A DNA stretch of 64,000 nucleotides. It comes from Chersky-267 sp034666965 (lineage in GTDB: Bacteria > Chloroflexota > Limnocylindria > Limnocylindrales > CSP1-4). How positions within the stretch are numbered: position 1 is the first letter of the stretch; each line of letters begins with the position of its first letter. The notes beneath the pieces are model-generated. The model was given only the letters and a program-made list of their open reading frames with translations. It did no database searches and was not told the DNA's origin. Of the stretch, positions 17,025 through 25,140 are shown in pieces. Made by a program: the position numbers and the translations under genes. The stretch is taken from positions 1-64,000 of the forward strand of contig JAXDKT010000161.1 in NCBI GenBank assembly GCA_034666965.1, written 5' to 3'.

Positions 17025-17842
17025 GTCTCCACCTCGGGCTCGACCGGCCGATCGCTTCTCGGCGCGTAGCGTGGCGGACGGGACCGGCCGCCCGGATAGC
17101 CGTGGTCCCGACCGGTGCCATCCCCCCGGACGCGGCCGCCGAACTCGTCGCGGACGTCCCGGCCACGCTTCCGGAGCTGCCGGCCGAACACCGCCAGCTG
17201 GCTGCCGGTCGGATGGGCGACACCGTGCCAGCGGGTCTGCCCCGCGAGGATCGCAACCCGCAGATCGTCCGCGCTGCGGCCCGGGAAGGTGGTGTAGCCC
17301 TGCCCGATCGACTCCAGGGCATGAGCGTCACTGGAGCCGATGCCGGCCAGGCCGTTGGCCGCGATGAACTCGGCGACCCGCCGACCGGCACGCCCCAGGG
17401 CGGTCGGGTTGAACGCCTCCAGCCCATCGGGATGGACCGCGCGGTCGGGATCCGCCAGGAGTCGGCGGAGGACCGGCGCCTGGGCGCACAGCGGGTAGGG
17501 GAAGAGAGGATGGGCTGGGATCGCCAGCCCGCCCTGGTCATGGATTGCGGCGATCGTGTTGCGGAGCGACCGCCAGGGCCGGATCCGCTCGGTCAGGAAC
17601 AGCCCGAGCAGGTGGCCGCCCAGGGTCGAGATCTCCTCGCCGACGATGACCTCCAGCTCCAAACCCCGATCCTGAGCCAGCTCGCGCGCCGCGAGCGCCG
17701 AGTCGATCCGCTCGTGATCGGTCAGGGCGATGACATCGAGGCCGGCCGGCCCGGCGGCGCGCTCGAGGATCTCGATCACGCTGGCCGTCCCGTCGGAGGC
17801 AAGCGAATGGATGTGCAGGTCGGCGCGTCCTTCGGAGGTCAC
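17021..17842 (-). CDS. PHP domain phosphoesterase
   Basis: 273 residues. It carries the PHP metal-site motifs: ADLHIHSLASDGT near the N-terminus, IALTDHERIDS, an IPAHP segment (GGLAIPAHPLFPYPL) and GIGSSDAHALESIG. The family includes histidinol phosphatase-like enzymes and nucleases. In this operon a phosphatase acting on an inositol- or sugar-linked phosphate is a reasonable guess but not shown. A GTG at 17842 is chosen because it overlaps the upstream stop as GTGA and sits just before the first motif. The region after about residue 230 is Arg/Gly-rich and probably disordered. Confidence 0.8.
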   Translation of the reverse strand: MTSEGRADLHIHSLASDGTASVIEILERAAGPAGLDVIALTDHERIDSALAARELAQDRGLELEVIVGEEISTLGGHLLGLFLTERIRPWRSLRNTIAAIHDQGGLAIPAHPLFPYPLCAQAPVLRRLLADPDRAVHPDGLEAFNPTALGRAGRRVAEFIAANGLAGIGSSDAHALESIGQGYTTFPGRSADDLRVAILAGQTRWHGVAHPTGSQLAVFGRQLRKRGRDVRDEFGGRVRGDGTGRDHGYPGGRSRPPRYAPRSDRPVEPEVET

Positions 17843-18849
17843 CGCCCGGACCCCGTCTCGAGGTCGGGCCAGATCGGGAAGAACGCCCCGAACCACTGCT
17901 CCGGCGCCCGGGCGATCGCGAGCTCGAACAGGCGCGCCTCCTCGGCGACGAAGGCCGTGACCCGCTCGCGCCGCGAACCGGCCGTCGGCACCGCCAGCGG
18001 GTCCAGGCGACCCACGTAGCGGCCGCCCGGCAGCCGCCGGACCGAGGTGAGGTACGCCGGCGCGCCGGTCTCGATGGCGATTAGCGCGGGCCCCAGCGGG
18101 ATCGAGGCCGGTGCCCCGAACAGGGACGCGCCGATCCCGCCACCGGTCAGGTCCCGGTCGCCGACGAGCCCCACCGGCTCGCCCCGGGCCAGGGCCGCCA
18201 TAAGCTCTCGGCGCGCCTCGCGCAGGCCGACGATGCGGATCCCGAGGCTGCCCCGGGTCCGCTCGAGGTAGTCCTGCAAGGCGGGGTCGCCGATCGTCTC
18301 CATCGGCGTCGTGAGGGGCCGGTCGGCATGGACCGCCGCGACGTACGCCTGGAGCTCGATGGCCCCATAGTGGAGGCCGATGAAGATCCGCGGCCCCGCC
18401 TCGGCGAAGGCCGCTGCAAAGGCCTCCGGCGTCTCCACCGTGAGCCGCTCGGCAAGGTAGGCCGGCCGGAGCGCGGGTGCCCGGGCCACGTCCAGGTAAT
18501 AGCGGGCGTACTGCCGGAAGGCCGCTCGGACGAGTCGTTCGAGGGCCCGTGGATCATCCGCCGCCGCCCGCGTCCGCGCGTCGGCCAGTCCCTCCGCGGT
18601 CAACCAGCTGACGACTCGGCCGAGGTTGCGGCGGGCCTGGGCGGCGCGTCGTCGATCGGTTCGGTACCAGACCTCGCCGGCCAGCTCGGCCAGCTCGCGC
18701 AGCGGGGCCTCGGGCAGACGGCAGGCCAGTCCCGAGGCACGGGCCACGAGCCCGGCCACCAGGCGTTGGCGGAAGCTGCCCCGCGCCCGGATCGGGGCCA
18801 TCGCCGCCGGCCGGGCGGTCTCGTCGGGCGCGGTCGCCATGCGGCTCAT
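17839..18849 (-). CDS. LpxL/PatA-type lysophospholipid acyltransferase (second copy)
   Basis: 336 residues of the lipid A biosynthesis acyltransferase family. The catalytic HX4E is visible as HYGAIE (His160, Glu165), followed by RGSLGIRIVG, the VGLVGDRDLTGGG block and SIPLGPALIAIETGAPAYL, all typical. In mycobacteria the homologue PatA acylates a mannose of phosphatidylinositol mannoside; elsewhere the family acylates lipid A, which nothing here suggests. The ATG at 18849 overlaps the stop of the preceding acyltransferase (ATGA). The reading frame stays open far upstream but only as an antisense-free artefact of high GC. Confidence 0.85.
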   Translation of the reverse strand: MSRMATAPDETARPAAMAPIRARGSFRQRLVAGLVARASGLACRLPEAPLRELAELAGEVWYRTDRRRAAQARRNLGRVVSWLTAEGLADARTRAAADDPRALERLVRAAFRQYARYYLDVARAPALRPAYLAERLTVETPEAFAAAFAEAGPRIFIGLHYGAIELQAYVAAVHADRPLTTPMETIGDPALQDYLERTRGSLGIRIVGLREARRELMAALARGEPVGLVGDRDLTGGGIGASLFGAPASIPLGPALIAIETGAPAYLTSVRRLPGGRYVGRLDPLAVPTAGSRRERVTAFVAEEARLFELAIARAPEQWFGAFFPIWPDLETGSGR

Positions 18850-19874
18850 CGGGCCGGCCGGCCGGCCGCCATCTGTGCCGCGCGCGCCTCGAGGGCCGTT
18901 CGCTCGGCCTCGGTCTCCGGCCACATCGGCTTGAAGCTGTACCACTGGTCCGGGGCTGCGGCGATCACCCGTCCCAGTGCGTCGGCGATCTCCTGGGTCG
19001 CGCGGAGCACCTCCGCCGGCTCGGTCGAGGCCACCCGGATGGGCGCGTCCGTGGTCGCATGGAAGCGCCCGTCGGGCAGGCGTCGGGCAACCACCGGCAG
19101 GATGACGGCACCGGTCTTGCCGGCCAGGGTGGCGGGACCCGCGGGCAGGGTCGTCCAGGCCCCGAACAGGCGCACCGGGACGTCTCCGGGCCGGTATCCC
19201 CAGTCGACCAGGAGGGCCAGCATCTCGCGCCGCTTGAGCACGCCGTACACCTCGCGCAAATTGCGCCACGGGATGACGGTCGCGCCCCAACGGGCGCGCT
19301 CCTCGCGCAGCCGCTCGAACAGCCCGGGAAAGGTCGAGTCGTCGGCCACGCCCGACAGTGGCCAGCCGCGCCACCCGATCCCGGCGGCGATCGCCTCGTT
19401 GTTGCCGACGTGGCCGGCGGCGAAGATCACCCCGTCCGATTGGCGCCAGACCTCCTCGACGTGGTCGATCCCGGCCGGATCCAGCAGCGCCCCGGCCGCC
19501 TCGGCACTCAGCGACGGGAGACGCATCAGCTCGACCAGATAGCGGGCGTAGCTGCGATAGGCGCGGAGCGCCATCCGGCGCACCGCCGGATCGTCGGGCG
19601 GGAGCCCCAGGACGTGACCGAAGTTCTGGTTCGACCAGCGTCGCTTCGAGGGCCACAGCAGGTACGACGCCTGGACGAACCAGCCGACCACGGTTGCGGC
19701 CGGACCGGCCGGCAGGCGGGCGAAGATCCACTCCGCCGCCCGGTAGCCTGCGACGGCGGTCGTGTCGAGCACCCGCCCGGTACCGGCCACGCGGCGATGA
19801 GGGGCCTCGAGCGATCGCCTCCGGCTCGGGGGGATCGGCTCGCTCGTCGCGGGTCGATCCGGCGCAGACGTCAC
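18846..19874 (-). CDS. LpxL/PatA-type lysophospholipid acyltransferase (first copy)
   Basis: 342 residues. HX4E is present as HVGNNE (His155, Glu160), followed by VADDSTFPGLFERLREERA, LALLVDWGYRPGDVPVRLFG and PAGPATLAGKTGAVILPVV, as in LpxL/HtrB relatives. It is a diverged paralogue of the next gene rather than a recent copy. Two acyltransferases next to PimA suggest two acyl additions to the mannosyl lipid, or one early phospholipid step and one late step. It overlaps ino1 upstream by 4 nt and its paralogue downstream by 4 nt. Confidence 0.85.
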   Translation of the reverse strand: MTSAPDRPATSEPIPPSRRRSLEAPHRRVAGTGRVLDTTAVAGYRAAEWIFARLPAGPAATVVGWFVQASYLLWPSKRRWSNQNFGHVLGLPPDDPAVRRMALRAYRSYARYLVELMRLPSLSAEAAGALLDPAGIDHVEEVWRQSDGVIFAAGHVGNNEAIAAGIGWRGWPLSGVADDSTFPGLFERLREERARWGATVIPWRNLREVYGVLKRREMLALLVDWGYRPGDVPVRLFGAWTTLPAGPATLAGKTGAVILPVVARRLPDGRFHATTDAPIRVASTEPAEVLRATQEIADALGRVIAAAPDQWYSFKPMWPETEAERTALEARAAQMAAGRPAR

Positions 19875-21115
19875 TGGGTCCCGGCCGCCACCTTCGCCTT
19901 GGTCCCCGCCAGGCGCTTGAGCGCCCGCCTGCCCGGTGCCTCGGTCCCGACCAGGGTCTCGTCGTCGTCACCCCGGATGAAGGCCTCGACCCGGTTGTAC
20001 GCCACGTCGTCGTGGATCTGGATCGGTGGGCTCTTCATGAAGTAGCTCGACGGCGCGACGAGGGTCCCCTTGAGACCGCGGTCGAGTCCCAGCTTCAGGC
20101 AGCGGATCGCATCGGTGATGACCCCGGCGCTGTTGGGGCTGTCCCAGACCTCGAGCTTGAGCTCAGCGTTGAGGGGCACGTCGCCGAACGTCGTGCCCTC
20201 CATCCGGATGTAGCACCACTTCCGGTCGAGCAGCCAGGGAACGTGGTCGCTCGGTCCGACGTGGACGTCGTCCGGATCCATCTCGTAGTCGAGCATGCTC
20301 GTGACGGCGTTGGTCTTGGAGATCTTCTTGGACTCGAGTCGTTCTCGCTCGAGCATGTTGAGAAAGTCGGTGTTGCCGCCGAAGTTGAGCTGGTAGGTCC
20401 GGTCGAGGCGGACCCCCCGGTCCATGAACAGGCGGGTGAGGACGCGGTGGCTGATCGTGGCACCGACCTGGCTCTTGATGTCGTCGCCGATGATCGGCAG
20501 ACCCTCGTCGGCGAAGCGGCGCTGCCAGTACGGCTCGCGGCCGATGAACACCGGGATGGCATTGACGAACGCGACGCCGGCCCGGAGGGCCTGCTCGACG
20601 TACCACTTGGTGGCCTCTTCACTGCCGACCGGCAGGTACGAGACCATCACGTCGACCTCGCGCTCCTTGAGGATGCCGACCACGTCGGCGGTCGGGCCGG
20701 GCGCCTTCTCGATGATCTGGCTGAGGTACTTGCCCAGGCCGTCGTGGGTCATCCCCCGGTCGACCTTCACGCCCATGGGGGGCACGTGCTGGAAGACGTA
20801 GGTGTTGTTGGGCTTCTGGTAGATGGCCTCGGAGAGGTCCTTGCCCACCTTGTTCTTGTCGATGTCGAACGCGGCCACGTACTCGATGTCGCGGACGTGG
20901 TAGCCGCCCAGGTCGACGTGCATCAGACCCGGGACGAAGTCGTCCGTCCCGGCGTTCTCGTAGTAGTAGCGCCCCTGGATGAGGCTGCTGGCGCAGTTGC
21001 CGACGCCCACGATCGCGACCCGGATCCTGCCGTCCTTGCGCGCCCCACCCGCGGTCGGCTTGGCGCCGTTCGCCGCCTGGGTCCCGTTCGTGCCGTTCTT
21101 CCCGGTCTTGGCCAC
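19871..21115 (-). CDS. ino1: Inositol-3-phosphate synthase
   Basis: 414 residues. The enzyme isomerises glucose 6-phosphate to inositol 3-phosphate with NAD. It shows the NAD-binding VAIVGVGNCASSLIQGRYYY, then VGSEEATKWYVEQAL, the GDDIKSQVGATISHRVL block, QLNFGGNTDFLNM and the catalytic-lysine region ESKKISKTNAV, all typical of the short bacterial/archaeal-type synthase. The first about 30 residues (MAKTGKNGTNGTQAANGAK) are a low-complexity extension. It stands 10 nt after pgsA and supplies inositol phosphate for phosphatidylinositol phosphate synthesis. Confidence 0.95.
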   Translation of the reverse strand: MAKTGKNGTNGTQAANGAKPTAGGARKDGRIRVAIVGVGNCASSLIQGRYYYENAGTDDFVPGLMHVDLGGYHVRDIEYVAAFDIDKNKVGKDLSEAIYQKPNNTYVFQHVPPMGVKVDRGMTHDGLGKYLSQIIEKAPGPTADVVGILKEREVDVMVSYLPVGSEEATKWYVEQALRAGVAFVNAIPVFIGREPYWQRRFADEGLPIIGDDIKSQVGATISHRVLTRLFMDRGVRLDRTYQLNFGGNTDFLNMLERERLESKKISKTNAVTSMLDYEMDPDDVHVGPSDHVPWLLDRKWCYIRMEGTTFGDVPLNAELKLEVWDSPNSAGVITDAIRCLKLGLDRGLKGTLVAPSSYFMKSPPIQIHDDVAYNRVEAFIRGDDDETLVGTEAPGRRALKRLAGTKAKVAAGTQ

Positions 21116-21125
21116 CTGCTGTCTC

Positions 21126-21836
21126 CTACTTCCCGTCGCTCGCGACGGCCTGCTGCCTGACGTGGAGGATGCGTTGGATGACGGTGATCGTGGCGCCCAG
21201 GGCGATGATCCCCAGGGCGAGCTGGAGGATCACGATGCCCACCGGTACCGCGCCGGCGCCGGCCCCCAGGCCGGCACCGCCGCCGGTCCCCGAGATCCCG
21301 GCGAGGATGAGTCCGAGCGAGAGGACGATCAGGCGGACTTCGCGGGGCATCAATCCGACGGCGGCCATGCCCGTCCCCGTGGTGAACCCGAGACCTTCCG
21401 ACCTGGCCCTCGTGTAGCTGACCATGAACGCCGATCCCATCGCGGCCGCCGCCAGCACCGGGCCAGCCGCGTTCCCGCCGGCTTGAGCCAGGCCGGCGGC
21501 GACCCCGACGTACACGAGCGCCTCGCCCCAGCGATCGAAGACCGAGTCCATGAACGCGCCGAGGTTGGAGACCTTGCCCGTCGCCCGGGCGAGGGTACCG
21601 TCGAACATGTCGAAGACCCCGCCGAGGAAGACGACGATCCCGCCGATCAGCCACTGCTGCAGGCCCAGCAGGATCGCCCCGACGACGGTGATCGCGAAGC
21701 CGATCAGGGTCAGGCCGTTGGGGGTCAGGCCCAGCCGGCCGAGGAACAGGGCGACGGGCTCGGCCAGCGTCCTGACCCGGGCCCGGGTGCCGGGACTGAC
21801 CAGCGAACCGCGGCCGGACGGCCTCGTCGCGCTCAT
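21126..21836 (-). CDS. pgsA: CDP-alcohol phosphatidyltransferase, probable phosphatidylinositol phosphate synthase
   Basis: 236 residues with about six membrane helices. The family signature D-x2-DG-x2-AR-x8-G-x3-D-x3-D is complete: DMFDGTLAR, then G, D and D in LGAFMDSVFDRW. Enzymes of this family join CDP-diacylglycerol to an alcohol. With ino1 directly downstream, inositol 3-phosphate is the likely alcohol, giving phosphatidylinositol phosphate as in actinobacteria; a glycerol-phosphate acceptor cannot be excluded. The ATG overlaps the arsR stop by 4 nt. Confidence 0.88.
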   Translation of the reverse strand: MSATRPSGRGSLVSPGTRARVRTLAEPVALFLGRLGLTPNGLTLIGFAITVVGAILLGLQQWLIGGIVVFLGGVFDMFDGTLARATGKVSNLGAFMDSVFDRWGEALVYVGVAAGLAQAGGNAAGPVLAAAAMGSAFMVSYTRARSEGLGFTTGTGMAAVGLMPREVRLIVLSLGLILAGISGTGGGAGLGAGAGAVPVGIVILQLALGIIALGATITVIQRILHVRQQAVASDGK

Positions 21837-22207
21837 CCAGCCGGCTCCTCCGTTGCCGGGCCAGGGGACCGCGGCAGGCCCAGCCCGAGCAGCGCCCGCT
21901 CTCTCGCAAGGGCCTCGTCGAATGCCTCGGGCCGGAGGCTGCAGAGCGTCTCCCGGCCGCTGCGCCGGGTGGTCACGATGCCCGCCGCCCGGAGCTTGCC
22001 CAGGTGCCAGCTGACCAGGGGCTGCGACAGCCCGACGTGCTCGATCAGTTCGGTCACGCTGGCAGCCCCGGTCGACAGGCGCCGGACGATCCGGAGCCGG
22101 TTGACGTCGGCCAGGGCGCGGTGGAACAGGCGGATCTCGCGCAGCTGGTCGGGTTGGTCGACGACGGACGCGATGGTCGCGCGGATCCGGGCGGGGGATG
22201 GACTCAG
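21833..22207 (-). CDS. ArsR-family transcriptional regulator
   Basis: About 124 residues. The winged-helix pattern is clear: REIRLFHRALADVNRLRIVR, ASVTELIEHVGLSQPLVSWH and LGKLRAAGIVTTRRSGRETL. None of the cysteine metal motifs of ArsR/SmtB sensors is seen. A GTG at 22057 would cut off the first helices. The only start preceding the whole domain with a ribosome-binding site is CTG at 22207 (GGAG 6 nt upstream), so an unusual CTG start is proposed. It is the first gene of the lipid operon and overlaps pgsA by 4 nt. A 12-bp AT palindrome 43 nt upstream is a likely binding site, suggesting autoregulation of the whole operon. Confidence 0.8.
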   Translation of the reverse strand: MSPSPARIRATIASVVDQPDQLREIRLFHRALADVNRLRIVRRLSTGAASVTELIEHVGLSQPLVSWHLGKLRAAGIVTTRRSGRETLCSLRPEAFDEALARERALLGLGLPRSPGPATEEPAG

Positions 22208-22250
22208 GAGGGTCTCCGGCGGCGAGGTCGAGCGCGACGGCTCAACACGG

Positions 22251-22262
22251 ATTTATATAAAT
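22251..22262. promoter_or_regulatory. AT-rich palindrome, probable ArsR operator/-10 region
   Basis: ATTTATATAAAT is a perfect 12-bp palindrome (14 bp with the flanking G/C) in a very GC-rich background. On the minus strand it contains TATAAA-like -10 sequence for arsR, so a bound regulator would block the promoter. Confidence 0.55.
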
Positions 22263-22497
22263 CGCGGTTGATGCTATTGCGCGTGCCGCCGCCCTGTCAA
22301 GTCCGGGACGGGCCTCGACGATCGCCGCAAATCGACTAAACGCTTACCCAGCCCGTAGCGCACGAGAGAGGCTACGCGCTCACCGAGTTCGTCGTGTCTC
22401 GTTGGCCGGGACCTGCCTCCGGGGCCGGGTTATCTGGCCGTGGGGCGTTTGCGAACGCAACGATGAGGCTCTTGCCTCCGCCCATGGCTGCGCAGCC
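22263..22497. other. Intergenic region, no gene seen
   Basis: About 235 nt between arsR and the APH-like gene. It contains one small hairpin (CGTAGC at 22354-22359 pairing with GCTACG at 22371-22376) without a T-tract, and nothing else I can name. Base composition is less GC-rich than the neighbours. Confidence 0.5.
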
Positions 22498-23244
22498 TCA
22501 CATCCGGGATCTCAGCACGGCGACCTCGGGCATCTCCTCGAGCGGGCCGAAGCCGTGCTCGGCCAGCCAGCGAACCGCCACCAGGCTTCGCCACGACCAC
22601 CACGCGCGGATGAGGTCGCGGTCGACGTCGGTACCGTAGCCGGCGACGACGGCGCCAAGGTGCTCCTCGTGTGCGAGCGTAAGGGTGGCGAGGTCGTACA
22701 GGGCGTCGCCCTGGGACGCCTCGGACCAGTCGAGTACGCCGGTGACCTCATCACCGTCGACGAAGACGTGGGTGATCTGCAGGTCGCCGTGGATGAACAC
22801 GGGTGTCCACGGCCGGAGCGCGGCCTCGGCGATACGGCGGTTGCGCGTGACCACGCCGGTGGGAAGGACGTCGTTGGCGACGAGCCAGTCGCATTCGCGG
22901 TCGAGACGCGATGCCAACTCGTCGAGGCTCCGACCGGGCCATGGCGGCAGCGGCGCGTCGTGCAGCAGCCGTGCGGCGGCACCCGCCGCGGCCCACGCCG
23001 CCGGGGACGCGGTGGACGGTTCCTGGAGGCGGCCGAGCGCCGTCCCCGGGAGGGCGGCGAGCGCGAGCACGGGCGGCTTCCGCCACAGGACCTGCGGGGT
23101 CGGGATCGGGGCCATCGCCATCGCCTCGACCTCGACGTCGGTGCGCGTCTGATCAGCGTCGATCTTCAGGAACACGTCGCCGACGCGCAGCGTCGCGCGC
23201 TCGCGATGGGCGACGACGACCTCGACCTCCTCCACGTCGGCCAT
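22498..23244 (-). CDS. Aminoglycoside phosphotransferase (APH)-like kinase
   Basis: About 248 residues. The kinase-like fold is shown by the catalytic loop HGDLQITHVFVDG and the metal-binding segment VTGVLDWSEASQGDALYDLA. The usual HGDxxxxN has His in place of Asn. The N-lobe is short (VGDVFLKIDADQTRTDVEVEA). This superfamily includes antibiotic kinases but also many small-metabolite kinases, so resistance should not be assumed. The start is uncertain: ATG 23244 is given, ATG 23280 is possible, and GTG 23235 fits a leaderless mRNA because GATAAT overlaps the ATG. Confidence 0.75.
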   Translation of the reverse strand: MADVEEVEVVVAHRERATLRVGDVFLKIDADQTRTDVEVEAMAMAPIPTPQVLWRKPPVLALAALPGTALGRLQEPSTASPAAWAAAGAAARLLHDAPLPPWPGRSLDELASRLDRECDWLVANDVLPTGVVTRNRRIAEAALRPWTPVFIHGDLQITHVFVDGDEVTGVLDWSEASQGDALYDLATLTLAHEEHLGAVVAGYGTDVDRDLIRAWWSWRSLVAVRWLAEHGFGPLEEMPEVAVLRSRM

Positions 23245-23248
23245 TATC
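23243..23248 (-). promoter_or_regulatory. -10 element near the APH-like gene start
   Basis: GATAAT on the minus strand, 7 nt before an in-frame GTG at 23235, the same geometry as other leaderless-type starts in the window. Confidence 0.4.
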
Positions 23249-23408
23249 ACGGGGTAATCGGTCGCGGTTCCATTCCCCAAACTCGGGGAACGAGGTGGCG
23301 GGTCGAGGGCCCCGGCAGCCGACCCGGGCGGGGGCTGAGCAAGTCACGCATGGCTCGGGGTGTGACGGCGGGTCGTCCGGGCGGACCGGGGACCGACCGG
23401 GACCGGGC

Positions 23409-23414
23409 TACACT
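23409..23414 (+). promoter_or_regulatory. -10 element for a probably leaderless MFS mRNA
   Basis: TACACT ends exactly 6 nt before the GTG at 23421. No Shine-Dalgarno sequence is present, and the GTG is the start that precedes the first membrane helix. Confidence 0.55.
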
Positions 23415-23420
23415 CGGGTC

Positions 23421-25124
23421 GTGAGTCGCGGGTCGTCGCTGGTGCTGCTCGCCGTGCTCGGGGCCGGGGTCTTCCTGGCCGGGCTCGAGCTGATGATCAC
23501 CGCGGTCGCCCTGCCCTCGATCGTCGTCGACCTGGCGGACTGGACCCAGCTCCGGCGTGCGTCCTGGATCGTCAACGGCTACCTGCTGGTCTACGTCATG
23601 ACCATGCCCCTGGCTGGTCGACTGGCCGATCTCCTGGGCGGGCGCAGGGTGTTCATGGCCGCCCTCGTAGCGTTCACCCTCGGATCGGCCCTGGCCGGTG
23701 CCGCCCAGAGTCTCGATCAGCTCATCGCCGCGCGTCTCGTCCAGGCGCTCGGTGGCGGCACGCTGGTGCCGGTCGGGACGGCTGCCGCCGCCCATCTGTT
23801 CGGCGGTCGAGCCAGACCGCGGGCGCTGGGTGCGATCGGGGCCCTCACCTTCCTGGGCATGGCCGCCGGGCCGTTCCTCGGGGCCGCGTTGTTGGGCACG
23901 ATCCACGCCGAATCGGCGCTCGCCTCGGCCGGCATCACCGGCGGCGGCCCGCTCGCCTTCCTGGCGCCCGCCTGGCGCTGGGTGTTCTATGTCAACGTGC
24001 CGATCGGCATCGTCGCCGTGGCGTTCGCCTGGGCCGCCAGCGCCGGTTGGGAGACGCCCCGCCGCGCGACCCGCCTGGACCTCCTCGGAGCGCTGGCATT
24101 CACGGTGGGGCTGGGAGCCGCGCTGGTCGGACTGACCCTGGTGGGCAGCCGCTCGGACGCGACGATCCTCGGTCTCGGGCCGGCGACCGTGAGCGCGATC
24201 CTGCTGGCCGTGGCAGTCGGGGGCCTGACCCTGACGGTGATCGACGGTCTGCTGCGCGACGCGCCCTTCCTCGACGTCCGCCTGTTCCGCCGGCGGGAGT
24301 TCGCCTCGGCCGCGCTCGTCTCGCTGTTGACCGGCTACGGCTTTGCCACCGCGATCGTGGGGGCGGCCGTGTTCGTCGACCGGGTCCTGTACGGCGGGCC
24401 GCCCGAGCAGCAGGTCGTCCTCGGCTCGCTGGCCGCGGCCACCGCCGTCGGCGCCCTCGTGTCGGGTTTCGCGGTCCGCCGCCTGTCCCTCCGGCTGGTG
24501 ACCCTGCTCGGGTTGATCGCGAGCACGGCGGGGCTGGCCGCGATGGCCGGCTGGACGCCGTCGACGACGATCGCCACGGCCAGCGCGGCCGCTGCGCTCT
24601 TCGGGCTCGGCTTCGGCTTGACCGTGACACCGCGTTCGATCGCGGCCATCGAGACGGCCGGCGCGGCGGCCTTCGGGATGGCCTCGGCGACGGTCACGGT
24701 CGCGCGGATGATCGGGATGGCGATCGGGCTGGCCGTGCTGACGGCGTACGGCTCCACCACCATCGATCGCCTGACCGCCCAGATCTACGCCACGCCCGAG
24801 GCCTACCAGTCGGTCCTGCCACCCGAGCTCGTCGGCCGCCCCTTCCGGGACGGCCTGGTCGTAGCCGCGCTCGAGCGCTGGGCCTCGGGCGAGGCCGCCC
24901 GGATCATGGTCGGTCTGTTTCTGTCCGCCGCCATCGTCACCGCCCTGGCGGCCATCCCGGCACTCGCCCTGGGGACCCGGCGGGCGCGTATGCTGGCGGG
25001 CGGTGCGGACGCCAGCGAGGCCGAAGACACCGTCGATCGCGGCAACCTTCGGCGAGACCCGCAGCGCGGAGGCGACCGATCCCCCGATGGTTCAGACGAG
25101 CCCGCGACCACCCTCGCGCTCTGA
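23421..25124 (+). CDS. MFS transporter, DHA2 (14-span) drug/metabolite exporter type
   Basis: 567 residues with about 14 membrane helices. The first helix has the DHA2 opening FLAGLELMITAVALPSIVVD, then RASWIVNGYLLVYVMTMPLA and the loop motif GRLADLLGGRRVF, followed by RLVQALGGGTLVPVG. Such transporters export drugs, dyes or metabolites using the proton gradient. The tail after the last helix is charged and low in complexity. The GTG at 23421 is preferred over far upstream in-frame codons, which run antisense to the APH-like gene. Its substrate cannot be told. Confidence 0.88.
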   Translation: MSRGSSLVLLAVLGAGVFLAGLELMITAVALPSIVVDLADWTQLRRASWIVNGYLLVYVMTMPLAGRLADLLGGRRVFMAALVAFTLGSALAGAAQSLDQLIAARLVQALGGGTLVPVGTAAAAHLFGGRARPRALGAIGALTFLGMAAGPFLGAALLGTIHAESALASAGITGGGPLAFLAPAWRWVFYVNVPIGIVAVAFAWAASAGWETPRRATRLDLLGALAFTVGLGAALVGLTLVGSRSDATILGLGPATVSAILLAVAVGGLTLTVIDGLLRDAPFLDVRLFRRREFASAALVSLLTGYGFATAIVGAAVFVDRVLYGGPPEQQVVLGSLAAATAVGALVSGFAVRRLSLRLVTLLGLIASTAGLAAMAGWTPSTTIATASAAAALFGLGFGLTVTPRSIAAIETAGAAAFGMASATVTVARMIGMAIGLAVLTAYGSTTIDRLTAQIYATPEAYQSVLPPELVGRPFRDGLVVAALERWASGEAARIMVGLFLSAAIVTALAAIPALALGTRRARMLAGGADASEAEDTVDRGNLRRDPQRGGDRSPDGSDEPATTLAL

Positions 25125-25140
25125 GAAGTCCAGCCCAACC

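Noticed and set aside
14784..17069. Open frame of about 760 codons crossing from the PMT gene into pimA
   Set aside because: It overlaps two well-supported genes on different strands and has arginine/proline-rich shadow composition.
22354..22376. Hairpin as rho-independent terminator
   Set aside because: Six-base-pair stem with an 11-nt loop and no T-tract on either strand; too weak.
22498..23244. APH-like gene as an antibiotic-resistance gene
   Set aside because: The fold is shared by many metabolite kinases, a conserved Asn is replaced and no mobile element is nearby.
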